This document shows, in pieces, positions 50,322-62,959 of a DNA stretch of 64,000 nucleotides; the stretch's first letter is position 1; each line of letters opens with the position of its first letter. This stretch comes from Elysia chlorotica (lineage: Eukaryota > Mollusca > Gastropoda > Plakobranchidae): contig RQTK01000336.1 in assembly GCA_003991915.1 (NCBI GenBank), forward strand, positions 381,110 to 445,109, given 5' to 3'. The notes under the pieces were generated by a model. That model did not search any database. It had not been told where the DNA came from and saw only the letters and a list, made by a program, of their open reading frames with translations. The position numbers and the translations under genes are program-made.

Positions 50322-51172
50322 GACAGTGGTTCCTCAGTGAGACAAGAAAATGTATGCCCTAGATACTGTGGATTCTTCTTCCCTTGTTTTTTTTCAATTT
50401 TGTTTTGCTTTTTTTTATTTACCTAAAATAATGAACATTGTTCGAGAAAAAAATATGGACTGACAGTAAAATAATGTTTCTGCATTGCAATATTATATAG
50501 GTATGTCTATGTCTAATTTCTCTCAGTAAGATGGAAACCAGCATTATTTAATTCACATCCGTAGCCAAAAGTGACTCCTTACAACTCATGCAAGCAATAC
50601 AATTTATGATCCATACAGCCTTCCCCACATTTTTTTCTCTCATTTAGTCTTTCCTCTTTTTTTTCTAGTATTGTGATTTTAATTCATTTACTAGAAAACC
50701 ATTTCTTCTATACTGTATATCTGACAGTATAAAATTGCTACAATGTTACACTATTTATATAGTGTGTATTGTTAAATTGAATCAAATGTATGTAGGCTAC
50801 AACAAAGACAAATTTTCCTTTTGGAATAACAAAGGACTATCTTTTTCCACCTGCATCCCATTTGACCTAATCCTCCAAGAATGTAAAAAAAAAAAGGGTG
50901 TTGGGTTGCATCCAAGGTTTGCACTTATGTTTCAGTCACCTTTATTCGCCTCATTTAGATGTCTGTACTGTGCAGTTTGTTCTGGATCTAGTTTGCAGTA
51001 CTATGTACTGTGCACTCACTGCTTTGTGCTGGCAAATGGGCAAAGGCGTACATACATATATATAAGCATTTAAAAAAATCATTTTTGGCATTACTGATAA
51101 TTACATATATGAGATATTGTAAAGCACATAAAGCCTACTTTATCATGGAAGTATACTGTAAAAATGCAGTTG

Positions 51173-51211
<39 letters not shown>

Positions 51212-53710
51212 GTTATCATTATCATTATTTTTACGTTTATTATTATTTCTCTTGTTATTGTTATTAAATGTAAAAATTTTTGTCGTTCCCTTAACTTGAT
51301 CCTGTGAGTTAGAAGACACCACACTCTATTCATGCGAGATTTAGGCAAGTGATGCAAATCTTTGAATTGTTGTTTGTCCTTTAATTTGAATATCTGTGAT
51401 ATAAACTGTAACGCATATGATGCATTATTTCATCTTGATTTTATTTCAATAATGGATTATACAGTCATTTATTTACTTCAAAATGTATTCGCACAATATT
51501 ACGTTTTTTTAAAGTCTACAGTACAACTATCGTGCATATATGCTAGACTTGAACTTTAAACCATTTTAATGTAAATATTTTTGAAGCATTGTAACTTTAC
51601 ATACAAATTAAAGCATTATTTTTACCCCCTTTTGCACAAATTAATGTACACAGTATGCAAACATACTTCAGATTGCAATCATTTTTAGTATGCAGACTTG
51701 CCTATTATTTTTTTTCAAGCAGCAGGTCTTTTAACTTATATAAGATTAGATATCAAAAGTATCATTGTTTGGAAGGTCTATAGGTAACCATATCTCAAAT
51801 GAGTCCATCCACGTGTTTTTAGAGACAAAAGTGAGCAGGAGACAATTATTAAAAAAAAAATTATTTTCAGTCTATATTTTTTAACAAAGCACACTAAACA
51901 AAGTGATAACCATTTTGTAGTAAAACTCCACACCCAAATAATCACTTAGTTTTACTTAAAGCAGTTGGATGGATGCAGTTTCAACCTTTTCACATTAAAT
52001 TATTCACAGCCTATTCCTTCTGTGCACACTATTTTTTGGATTTTTTAAAAAGAATTTATAAAAGCCAAAAACCTTGATATAATGGAAGGTGTGCAGTTTA
52101 GTGCAAAGATGTGCTAGCACAAGAGCATAGAAGTGTACGGTCTGGTAAAAAAAAGTTAAGAAGGTCCTTGGTGCTATTCCTGCCCTCTGAAGCAGAACGC
52201 CCTAGTACTAATATTAAACTGAAAGTTGAATTTCGATATAATTTTATTAAAGGTAAAACTTCGTGTTTTTTAAATATGGAGTCTTCTACAATTTTAATTT
52301 TTTTATTTTTTCATGTATTCAGATATTTAAAAATCTTTTTCTTTTACATAACTGCATGTACGATGATACCCGTTCTCAAAAGTTTTGAAAGCCGCATGCT
52401 CCTTAAAATGGATACAAACATGACATGTCTGTACTAAACTTTTGATTAGCCTGTGTAATGTCTAACTTCATCATTTGATCAAATGGGCCTACTTAGATTA
52501 AAATTGTGAACTGAAATGTTTTAGAAATTAGAATAATTATATTACCGGTAGTGACTTAGTTTAAAAAGAAGAATCATGCCCTTGAAATGTGTGGATGGTT
52601 TTCTTCCTTAATGCGATGCATATAAAAATTCTACTTGATGTTCACAACCTCTATAGCATTTCCCATTCTCTTTTCTCCATTTTTCCCTCTTTAGGATATT
52701 TAACCTCTTCTTGCACTCTCTCTATAACTTTTTGATTTTGTGTCCGCCTCTTTCTCTCTTTTCATATACACATGTACCCTCAAAATGATCTTATGCCGAT
52801 TTCTCTCTGTGTGTCAATTTTATCTCTCTAACCTCCATCTTTTTCTGTCTCCCTCTAAGTCTCTCTGTCTGTCTATCTCTTCTCTCCACGTCTCTTTTTC
52901 CATAGTCATCGCTAGAAGAAAAAAAGTATTTGCGGCTGTTACAGTGTAAGCAATGGGAACTAAATCAAATTTGTCTCTTTGAAGTTACTATGCTTTCAAG
53001 CATGTCAGGTTATCATACATGTACCCCATAGAATGTACGTAAGTTGTTCACCAAAATTTAAAACACTTGAGTACCTTGTTAAATCATAGAAACACCCAAA
53101 TGTATACATGTACTTCCAAATTCTTGCAATAAAGTGATTTATAGAAAAAAAAACACTCATAGCGTTTTCTTATGGTTTATTTTATATTCTACTATCCTGC
53201 ATTCAAAATGTAGACCAGAAAATTTAAAAACATTTGAGACAAGATTAGATAAATGGTTGGTTTCAAATGAAGATACAAACAATTGAAGGTTGGGCAAATA
53301 ACCTACAATTGAAGGGATCATTCAACATTGTATCTCAGTCCCATTTGGACAAATTCTGAACTAATACCATAGAGACATTATTGAAAGAGATGTCATTCTT
53401 CCAATACTAGTATAATGACGCTTTGATGCTCTATTCTTCAGGTAATCTTCATTTAAAGACCGACTTGATAAGGGTGATTGCATACCTAAGACTACAGTTT
53501 TTTTCCCTGATTTCTCATATCTTGTCAGATGTGACTTGGGTGTGGCATTGAAATCCTCACTTAAATTTATTGGTTTGTTGAGATGATTTAAAAAAAAATT
53601 ATACAGATGAATAGGACCCATATTAATGCAAATGAAAGAAACTAATCCTTGACTTGACTTCATGATCCCTTTCTGTTCAGACTCCACAAGGCCTTGTCAC
53701 TTGCTCTCTT
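50322..53710. other. LRRIQ3 3' UTR and intergenic sequence
   Basis: No exon recognised. Poly(A) signal candidates for LRRIQ3 are ATTAAA near 51607 and AATAAA at 53128-53133. It contains two decayed local copies: 50420-50605 matches the intron end and start of exon 12 (47000-47150; both contain CCAAAAGTGAC and CCTTACAACT), and 52020-52130 matches intron sequence at 49040-49170 (both contain GGTGCTAGCACAA or GTGCTAGCACAAG). A retroposon-like tail with (ATT)n lies at 51115-51260. Confidence 0.5.
51115..51260 (+). mobile_element. Retroposon-like tail with (ATT)n
   Basis: TTGTAAAGCACATAAAGCCT, then TGTAAAAATGCAGTTG and about 40 bases of (ATT)n. It is similar in layout to 28785-28925. Confidence 0.4.
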
Positions 53711-53733
53711 CTCCGTAGTAGTAGTGGTACATA

Positions 53734-53792
<59 letters not shown>
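53711..53792. repeat. (AGT)n microsatellite at SINE tail
   Basis: About 80 bases of (AGT)n directly abutting the 3' end of the SINE at 53793-54039, probably grown from its tail. Confidence 0.9.
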
Positions 53793-53793
<1 letters not shown>

Positions 53794-54039
53794 ATTAGTT
53801 GATTTAACGTCCAACATCAATACTATTAGGCTACATTGTTGACGGGCCCCAAGACTGACGTCTGACAATTTTATGTGCTGCCATACACGAGACAGGGCGG
53901 GGATACCATGACTCCTATCTCAGCCGGTCACATTAAACTGACACCAAACCAACCAGTAGGGAGCGAAATTGCCAGGATTCGAACCACGAACATTTTGCGT
54001 CGGAAGTCGATGTTCTACCCCAGAGCCACCGCACCCCCC
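53793..54039 (-). mobile_element. Full-length tRNA-derived SINE
   Basis: The reverse complement starts with a tRNA-like head: GGTGCGGTGGCTCTGGGGTA holds an A box (complement at 54015-54028) and TGGTTCGAATCCTGG holds a perfect B box (complement at 53975-53985). A central body follows (GGTGTCAGTTTAATGTGACC, GGTATCCCCGCCCTGTCTCG, GGCAGCACATAAAATTGTCA) and the tail GATGTTGGACGTTAAATCAA. It is the reference copy for the fragments listed elsewhere. Confidence 0.85.
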
Positions 54040-56435
54040 TCTCTATTCTCCACTGTTAGGTCTAATAGGAGAGGAACACCACGGATGTCTCAGATGTTGT
54101 CTGACCATCACTTGGGCAGATGGTCTCATAGTCTAATTTTGGTGATATCTATTCCATTACTAGTTACTACATGTACTAAAATTGGAGTATACACAAGGTA
54201 CCCTTTTTAAGTCCATCTTTTTCAGTTTCTTGTTTTTCTTCTTTTTTTTTAATCACTTCAAGAGAATCGGTTCTTTTAGAGAAGCTGCTGATGCTCAACA
54301 AACCAATGTTAAACTAAAGTTTATATTTATGGTATACTTTCAAACAAAAGAACCCCCCCCCTCCCCCACCCCAAAAAAATTTACAAAAATAAAACTCAAA
54401 AGGCACAATTATACTGGCATATTAAAAATGATTACATTGGCTATTTTTAGCCCTCTGTATGACAAATAGATTATGGATATCTTCTTGTGCTCTCATTATT
54501 TTCGTGTATAACCATAGTGTTTATAAATATGAAAAAACAACAACCAAAAACTTGTAAAACTAAAAAAGAACCGATGGCAGTTTTCAAACATGAAAATCTA
54601 GCACCAAGCAGCATCAAAAACAGTTAATCACATAAGATTTAGGGGATGAAAATGAGAGAAAACAATTTAATTTTAATAGTTTTATTGCATACATAACATA
54701 TGCAAATATAAAATAATTTTGCTTCAGTATTGAATTAAAAAAACAGAACCAGAAACTTCAAGAAACAGCCTTTGTTTCTAACTTAAGAAGAGCTGCCAAA
54801 ATGTCCCAAAATGTTTTTGACATGAGATTTCCAAAGAAGTACTTAGAGACAACATAACATGTCATAACACGATGAATTTTCCAGCTATGTATTTATTCGG
54901 CTTAAAGTTCATCAAACAAACAAAAACATTTTAAATACATTAGATTTTGAGATGCGTAGTGTTCTGTTTGCATAAGTCATGTTCTCTTGGAATAGCAAAG
55001 CGATTTGGTGCCAACACATAAATTTATAGGTTAAAACCTACTTCTAACAACTGCAGATTACTACCTAAAACACTATACATTATACTGAAGAAAAGAGCAA
55101 CTAGAAAGGACATATACATTCTTCATCATGTTATCAAGTCGAAGGGCGCAGGATCAATTCTCCTCTGGATCGAAAAAGGAAAGTAAAGTTCTCAATTTTA
55201 AATTAGTGATAGTTATCTTTATCTATATACAGAAAAATAGAAAAATGTAATTTGTCTGAAGTTCTAACGAAGAAGTTTTATAGAAATTCTGTGTGAAAAG
55301 AGATGTGAAGCCATAATTTATGATAAAAATCTATGCTACAAGCAAACAAAAACCCTTGCACTATCAAAGAGAAATGGCACACAAAATTTTATGGCAGGGT
55401 AGACAAGAATGGAATACATGAAGCAAATTAACAGTCTTTGGGATAAGAAGCTTAGGTGGAAGAAAAGTTAAAAACCTTAATACAGTGTGTACATATTCTT
55501 TGTTTCTGTCGATCTTATAAAATAGTTTTTAATAAGATATTGGCATCAACATTTCTCCAGGTCTTATTCACTCTCACTATATTTATAACGTCAGCATCCA
55601 TATTTCTTGTATCAAGGCCTATATCTGTTTGAATCAACAAGTCAGTCTATTTGTCTGTTTGTAGGTCCATCTATTTTGCCGATATGATACACTCTACTAC
55701 TGAATAATACAAGGGTGTCTGAAAACTAAAAAAATATAGAATTCAAGATATTGAGAACAAAAGGAATGTATGTCCAGTATAACAGAAGAGTCAATACACA
55801 AGTTGCTGAAGTGAAAGACTTGAATAAATAATAATAATTACCCGTAACCAATTAGAATAGGTAATAGAAAAGACAATACAATGAGGAAAAAATATTTTCC
55901 ATAGATAAATGTTCTTTCTCTATCTGTTTACTTCACTGACAACATTAGGGTGAAGTGCTATGAGATTGTTTGTCTAAAAAGTTGAAATTAACAGATTATA
56001 CAAGACTTTTTCAATTAACTTATTATGTCGATAAAAAATACCTCTGAAATGTCATTATTGCAATGGTTTCACCAATCCAGCACAAACTTTTTTGTTCCAT
56101 GAAATAGTACCGGTTTTATGGCTTAATGTGGACTACAAACCGTTTCATTTTTTTTAGATTGCCACACATATGGAATTCCACATAAAAAATGCAAACTTTA
56201 TTCAACAAATAACAAATTAAAACAGATCTGAAGTTTAACCTCAACATCTGAAATATCAGTTTTGCTTTAGTTTTGACTATAGAATATTAACTTATTTTAC
56301 CAAAGAAAGAATATATAATATATTTATTTTTCCTGGATATAAATATCACATGATTTATACAAGAACTATCTTCTTGAGGACCTAGATGTTGAGCTAAGAG
56401 AACAAAATCTTTTTTCAAAAAAATTCAAGACCAAA
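54040..56435. other. Probable SRXN1 3' UTR and downstream sequence
   Basis: No coding sequence seen. The minus-strand AATAAA at 54681-54686 could end SRXN1 after a 1.75-kb 3' UTR. Confidence 0.45.
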
Positions 56436-57185
56436 CTAAACTAGATCTGGCGTGGAACCTCCGAGATATGACTGCAAATCATTGATCGTTGACTTGAAAA
56501 TCTTGCAAGGTATGAACTCTCTCTCAAGCCTTTTGTACGCTTCGTAACGATGGCAGCCTCCAAACGAATAGTAGTAGTCTCCCCCTTTTCGACCAATGAT
56601 CCACAGGATGTCTATGGGAGGAACAAGATCTACAGTTTTTGGATCCTGTGAGGAAAGATAGAAAAAAAAGTCAATTATTCACTGTGAGGATAGAAAAAAA
56701 AGTCAATTATTCATAGTGAAAAAAGCAATTTTTCTTTTGAAAAAAAAAGAGAAATGGAGAGATCTCATATCAATATCGCAAAAGTGTCGAAATATCACAT
56801 AGAAACAACTGGGACATACCTTGGCCATAAATCAGTAAGTGAAAAGTCAAATTGCTTGGACCCTGAAAATGAATATTAGAAAAACCTTCTAAAGAGCAAC
56901 TAGGAAAATAGCACTAGTTGTAAACTTTCATGGTGCAGTACATGTGAAGTGAAGCTTTACTTAAACAAAAATATAGCTAATCACCTCTAACACTGCAGTG
57001 TACATACATACCTCAATGGTTTCCATTAGAGACTTCACTTTCTTTTCATCCAGGACACTTGGAAAAGGACGAATCAGCACCCTCATGGGGACATTGTGGA
57101 TTTCATATATGTGAGCTGCCTGGATAGATAGATGCTCTGGAAGTCTTTTGCATGTTTTCAAGTCAACTCTGTCACTTTGAGCCAT
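56436..57185 (-). CDS. SRXN1: SRXN1, sulfiredoxin
   Basis: Sulfiredoxin uses ATP and a thiol to reduce sulfinylated 2-Cys peroxiredoxins. Two coding exons on the minus strand: 57012-57185 (58 codons) and 56436-56645 (70 codons with stop), joined in phase 0 across donor GTATGT and acceptor CCTCACAG, giving 127 residues (human 137). Exon 1 has [20 protein letters not shown], matching human VHNVPLSVLIRPLPSVLD. Exon 2 has VPPIDILWI and the active-site loop [11 protein letters not shown] with the catalytic Cys at residue 89, ending [10 protein letters not shown]. The start at MAQSDR is chosen because the sequence just upstream looks like a 3' splice site; a longer frame from 57317 would add 44 residues with a presequence-like look and cannot be excluded. 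Confidence 0.93.
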
Positions 57186-58286
57186 GTTCTGGGGTCGGTG
57201 CGCCCCAGAGCTGTCACTTGAATCAGAGCTAAATAAGACACTACTACATTGAAACAAATTACGATAAAACAGAGCCAAATAAGATAAATTTGATTTTGTA
57301 AATAGCAGTTTCATCACAGAATCACTTCAAAATAGATCAAAACCTAGATCATCTTTGAAGATAAGATTGGCTTCTATACCCCTTGGATTTTCCTGAGTCT
57401 CAGTTTTGAAAAGGAAATGAGGATTTTACTTATGTAATCCAGGCTTTTAATCTCGTGCGTTAGTATTAGTCCAAAGTCTTCTCTTTTCTTTATCATGCAT
57501 AGAATGAGAGGAGAGAAAACGAGGCAGGTTTACGTTTCATTGTACGTCTCTAAGTTTCCCCAGGGGGATCATAAGTTTTATGATTCATGTAACAGGACAT
57601 TTCTAGATCTACTATTTTCCCACATTCCAAGTTTCTAAGGTAGTAGACTAACGGTTGTTGTTATTGTTTAGGCATACATTCCATGCCTCCATCTTTAGGA
57701 GAACCCATAGAACGTAGAACCCGTACACTGTGTAAACAGAGCTCGACACAAGACATCGATTTGTATAGGAGGAACCACAACACAATTATACTTAATCATT
57801 GGTTGGTAAACATTCTTAAGCAATCAAGAAAGACGCATGAAAGAAAGCACTCTCTATACATTGTACAATCCAGCAGTGTAGTAAGCTCTTGCATCCTGAC
57901 TAACAAAGGAACATTTATTCGTTTGGCCCGCACTATTAATAATTTTTATTTAATACGTATCTATATTAAGTTTTGTTACCTACAAAGACTAGCATACTCA
58001 ATTGTATTTAGATTATATAGACCATCATATTTTATAACAATTGCCAAATAAATGTCTATGTCTGCTGTCTCTTAATTACGGATGCTTATTCACATTCAAT
58101 GCGTGTTTTAAAAAAAAAGAAAAAAAAAAACCCCTCACCCACCCATCCACACACGCACGTTTTCTCTTTTAACCACGATAAATCCCACCTTGTTGTCCAT
58201 CCCGTTTTTTTCTATGCAGGGCAGATACTCATATCTATGGCCCCCAGCCCTCTATGTCTGCCTCTCTGTTTGCCTGATGTCTCTCC

Positions 58287-58289
<3 letters not shown>

Positions 58290-58359
<70 letters not shown>

Positions 58360-58365
58360 CCCTCT

Positions 58366-58431
<66 letters not shown>
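58290..58431. repeat. (CT)n microsatellite
   Basis: About 140 bases of (CT)n with a C-rich interruption (CCCCCTCTCCCCCC) in the middle. Confidence 0.95.
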
Positions 58432-58434
<3 letters not shown>

Positions 58435-58650
58435 ATTTACATAATAATTATTTATAAATCTGTATGTTTTTGGACCTACGCTACTTACTATATGTGACAT
58501 GTTTGCACGTTGTTTTTGATAAGCCCACAACTCGTACTGATTAAGCCGAAGGCGTATCGTTTTTATGTTGCTAAATTATTAGTTGTATGCATAGATATAC
58601 AAATAGTATATTTCCATGTTTCCAAGTAGGCTAGTTATCCAGTTACATAT

Positions 58651-58970
58651 CTGCGCCTTGGGGGAGAGGGGGGGGGGGTAACCCCGGGGCAGAACATCGG
58701 AGGGCCAGGGTTGGGGCCTTGGGGGAGTGGCGGGGGGGGGGGGGTAACCCTGGGGCAGAACATTGGAAGTCCGTGGTTGAGCCTTAGGGATTTCGCAACA
58801 TACTGGTAGGGTCGGTGTCAGTTTAATGTGGGCTGTTAAGACATGAGTCATGGTATCCACATCCTGTCTCGTATGTGGCAGCACATACAATTGCCAAACT
58901 TCAGTTTTAAGTCCACAGTATAACCGATATATTGCTGACGTTGGACGTTAAACCAACTCAACTAATCAAC
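58651..58970 (+). mobile_element. tRNA-derived SINE with repeated head
   Basis: Two similar head pieces (58651-58721 and 58722-58790) each carry a G run, GGTAACCC.GGGGCAGAAC and a B-box-like GGGTTGGGGCC or TGGTTGAGCC. The body follows: GGGTCGGTGTCAGTTTAATG, CCTGTCTCGTATGTGGCAGC, TTGCTGACGTTGGACGTTAA and the tail ACCAACTCAACTAATCAACT. Confidence 0.8.
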
Positions 58971-59996
58971 TACAGCTAGTCTGCGTCTATTTGATCGTTA
59001 CGAATGCCCACATTTCTAGATTCAGCAAAGGAAAGAATGCTAAAAGTCGACGTGTCCCAAGATGAACTGAAAATTAAAGATTGGAAATAACAAATTATCT
59101 AGAATACTTGAGAGGTTGAACCGGTAGATATACTTGAAGTATATATTAATTGAGAGAATAAAATGTCGGACTGTAATCGATAACTTTGCGTACATGCGAA
59201 AGATTTCAAATAGCAGATAGACCCCATGTATACCATGGGAGTTAGAGATAGAGTTATTGTAAGTTGTATTTCGGCACGTCAGCATAATAGCAGCAATATT
59301 GTTCCAATGACGTCGTCGAATATAAAGTAGCCGGTTGAATTTGAGTACGTCTGTCTTCAACTACAATGACACTCCAAGAAACGATCGCCGGAGCCAGGTG
59401 ACGTGAAACATTCGCGACCTGAGAATTAAAAGTTCTATCTCCTTTTCTTTTCTCTACAAGATAGGACTTTACAATTCTCAGCTCGAAAATTTTCAACCAG
59501 ACATATAAAGCGAAAAAAAAACAACAAAAAAACAACAAGAAAACTGTTTGGAAGAGATTGTGTCTTGGATTGCATGTCAACTGAAGTGAAACATTGTTGG
59601 TAGCTATAGTCAATGTGTACAGCAGTTAGTGGTTGTGTATAGTCAATTTGGGCAGCAGAGTACTATAACACAGAGCGCTTGCTGGATTCCCGCTTGTCTT
59701 TTTGAGCTTGTAATATATATCGCAGTGAGGTGTTGGAATTTCGCAACCAGTGAAAGTGGTGCTTTTTCTGATGCATTTTTCGGTGAAAGAGGAGACTGTT
59801 CTAAAAACCCTACTATTAAAACTTGAAATTTCCTCTCCTAACCTTCGCTTCGAAGTTTCTAGTCATCGACTAAGAATGAGATAAGTAAAGCTTCCTGTTA
59901 GATTTCCTACCACGTTTTTAGAACAAATAACAAACATGTGCAGCCAATAACAGAAAATTAATAATAATAAAAAAATATTCTTTGCTGAAGAACTAC

Positions 59997-60222
59997 GGGA
60001 AAAACCGGACATGTCACAAATTTGAATATTTTAAGTTATGCCCCTTATATTATAAAGGGCGCTTAATTTTATCATAACTGTAAAGAGTGGTATGGAAAAA
60101 CCGGACATGTCACCTAAAATTAGCAGTATAAAAAAACCTATCCTTTAATAGATGACAACTCTTCAAAGTTTAAAATTCTAATAACTAAAAAATTGCCAGA
60201 TGTGACATGTGCGGTTTTTCCC
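59997..60222. mobile_element. Candidate MITE with 22-bp inverted repeats
   Basis: The left end GGGAAAAACCGGACATGTCA (then CA) and the right end TGTGACATGTGCGGTTTTTC (then CC) are inverted complements, 21 of 22. A third copy of the motif lies inside at 60094-60113 in the left orientation. No coding capacity; no clear target duplication. Confidence 0.65.
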
Positions 60223-60999
60223 CTGTGGTCTAAATAGTGTTCAGGTATTACATTTCTGGTAATACGACATAATATTTATCATGACTCGCTTGCAATTCAG
60301 CACCCAAAGCTGTAAAATCACCGCAATCATTATCATAATAACCTTAGAAACCGATCCCACAATCCAGTGCGAACGTTGAATGGTTTTCAAATAATTATGA
60401 CTTTCAACTCCTTCTATAGTGTTAGTGCTGCTGAACTCTCCTTAATTGGACCTTAATTATCACCGTGGTTTGAAAACTGAACAGACAAATTCAAATACAT
60501 TGTCAAGGTGTCTCTTAGTGCATTGTGGGATTTGTCGGTATATTATACCGACATGGAGTCACCGGAATAAATATTAGCACCATTCATACGATTAACACGA
60601 CTCCCCATCAGTAAATGCGTTTAATGATTGACTCAGAACTATTAACCCCACAACTGCACCAAGGGAGCCCTGATCTATCATTTAAAGTAGTTTAGAATCC
60701 TTTTACAACGTCTATGAGTTATTTAATTTACTTGCACTACGTTCGAAGTCATACCAGAAAAGGTACTTGGACTGTCACTACTATCATTCTGTTTCAAATT
60801 GAACATTATAAGGAAACGAATATTAAATAAAGCAACGCCAACTGGGTACAGATGCAACTGACGAGAATATAACCACTATGCACGCGCAATTTCAGGTTCA
60901 CGTATTAAATAAGATCCTTTCTCTTAACTTCAGTGCGTGTGAGTAAATATACCGCTAAAGACTCCCATATACTTCGTATGACGCTTAAGAGCTTCTATT

Positions 61000-62755
61000 T
61001 GACTTTTGTAAACCATTAAGTAAAGAAATGAGACAATTATAGAGTCCTCAAATTCCATTGAACCCATTGCAAGGACGATTGTAATAAAAAGTAGGTCTAC
61101 TCTTCTACTTACACCGTAGTTATAAAAGATTATTACACCTTTTTGCAAATGTATATAATTACATGTAATAAAAGTTAATGACTTTGACTTTTGTAAACCA
61201 ATAAGTCAAGAAATGAGACGATTATAGAGTCCTCAAATTCCATTGAACCCATTGCAAGGATGATTGTAATCAGATTCAGAAGTAGGTCTACTCTTCTACT
61301 CACACCAAAGCTGTAGAAGATTATTACACCTTTATGCAAATTTATATAATTACATCTAATAAAAGTTAATGACTTTGACTTTTGTAAACCCGTAAGTAAA
61401 GAAATGCAACGATTATAGAGTCACCAAATTCCTTTGAACGAGTTGCTAGGACGATTGTAATCAGATTCAGAAGTAGGCCTACTCTTCTACTCACACCGAA
61501 GCTATAAAAGATTATTACACCTCTATGCAAATTTATATAATTGCATTTAATAAAAGTTAATGATTTTGACTTTTGTAAAACATTAAGTCAAGAAATGCGA
61601 CGATTATTTGGTCACCAAATTCCTTTGAACGAGTTGCTAGGATGATTGTAATCAGAAGTAGGTCTACTCTTCTACTCACACCTACTCTATAAAAGATTAT
61701 TACACCTTTATGCAAATTTACATAATTACAGTTAATGACTTTGATTTTATAAACCCGTAAGTCAAGAAATGCGACGATTATAGAGTCACCAAATTCCTTT
61801 GAAACCATTGCTGGGACAATTGTAAGCAGATTCAGAAGTAGGTCTACTCTTCTGCTCACACCAAAGCTATAAAACATTATTACACCTTTATGCGAATTTA
61901 TATAATGACATTTAATAAAAGTTAATGACTTTGACTTTTATAAACCCGTAAGTCAAGAAATGCAACGATTATAGTCACGTAATTCCTTTGAACGCACTGC
62001 TAGGACGATTGTAATCAGATTCAGAAGTAGGTCTACTCTTCTACCCACACCAAAGGTATAGAAGATTATCACACCTTTATGCCAATTTATATAATTAGCC
62101 TACATTTAATAAAAGTTAATGACTTTGACTTTTGTAAACCCGTAAGTAAAAAAATGCAACGATCATATAGTCACGTAATTCCTTTGAAACCATTGCTGGG
62201 ACTTTGACTTTTGTAAACCCGTAAGTAAAAAAATGCAACGATCATATAGTCACGTAATTCCTTTGAAACCATTGCTGGGACGATTGTAACCAGATTCAGA
62301 AGTAGGTCTACTCTTCTACTCACACCAAAGCTGTAGAAGATTATTACACCTTTATGCGAATTTATATAATGACATTTAATAAAAGTTAATGACTTTGACT
62401 TATGTAAACCCGTAAGTCAAGAAATGCAACGATTATAGAGTCACCAATTTCCATTGAACCCATGGTTAGGACGATTGTAATCAGAAGTACGTCTACTTTT
62501 CTACTCACACCAAAGCTATAAAAGATTATTAAACCTTTATGCAAACGTATATAATTACATTTAATAAAAGTTAATGACTTTGACTTTTGTAAACCAATAA
62601 GTCAAATAATGCAACGATTATAGAGCCACCAAATTCCTTGAAACCCATTGACAGGACGATTATAATCAGAGTCTACTCTTCTACTCACATCAAAGCTATA
62701 AAAGATTATTACACCTCTATGCAAATTTATACAATTACGTTTAATAAAAGTTAAC
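61000..62755. repeat. Satellite array, unit about 190 bp, nine units
   Basis: Nine units marked by AGAAGTAGGTCTACTCTTCT (near 61089, 61281, 61471, 61659, 61843, 62027, 62301, 62485, 62669). Each unit also holds TTTTGTAAACCCGTAAGTCA, AACGATTATAGAGTCACCAA, AAAGATTATTACACCTTTAT and AATAAAAGTTAATGACTTTG. Between 62110 and 62280 a 70-bp piece of the unit is repeated again. Frames over it are repeat artefacts. Confidence 0.92.
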
Positions 62756-62959
62756 GCAGAGAATCAAAAAAGAGCTATGAGTCATCGGGACGATAAATAG
62801 TGTTACTGTTCTATGAATATTTCTGGGGGAATGTTTTGCTTTTCTTCACTGATGGAAATTAAATCATATAATTATTTATCGTAGGTTATCATACCAAATT
62901 AGGTGTCAAAGCCTCGGTATACATTTTTCTATATAACTTAAGAATCGGTTTTAAACCAT

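Larger units (their letters stand above)
57186..60999. other. Intergenic sequence right of SRXN1
   Basis: It should hold the SRXN1 promoter. It contains a (CT)n tract (58290-58431), a SINE (58722-58970), an inverted-repeat element (59997-60222) and a small perfect palindrome (60533-60553). Frames at 57683-58051 and 59254-59826 have no recognisable domain and are not called as genes. Confidence 0.5.

Noticed and set aside
57683-58051. 122-codon plus-strand frame next to SRXN1
   Set aside because: No domain, a biased composition rich in I, L, R and S, and no splice or context support.
61557-61877. 106-codon frame with repeated GVSRRVDLL
   Set aside because: Produced by the 190-bp satellite; other units are broken in that frame.
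61000-62755. CRISPR-like array
   Set aside because: Units are whole tandem copies without unique spacers, in an animal genome.
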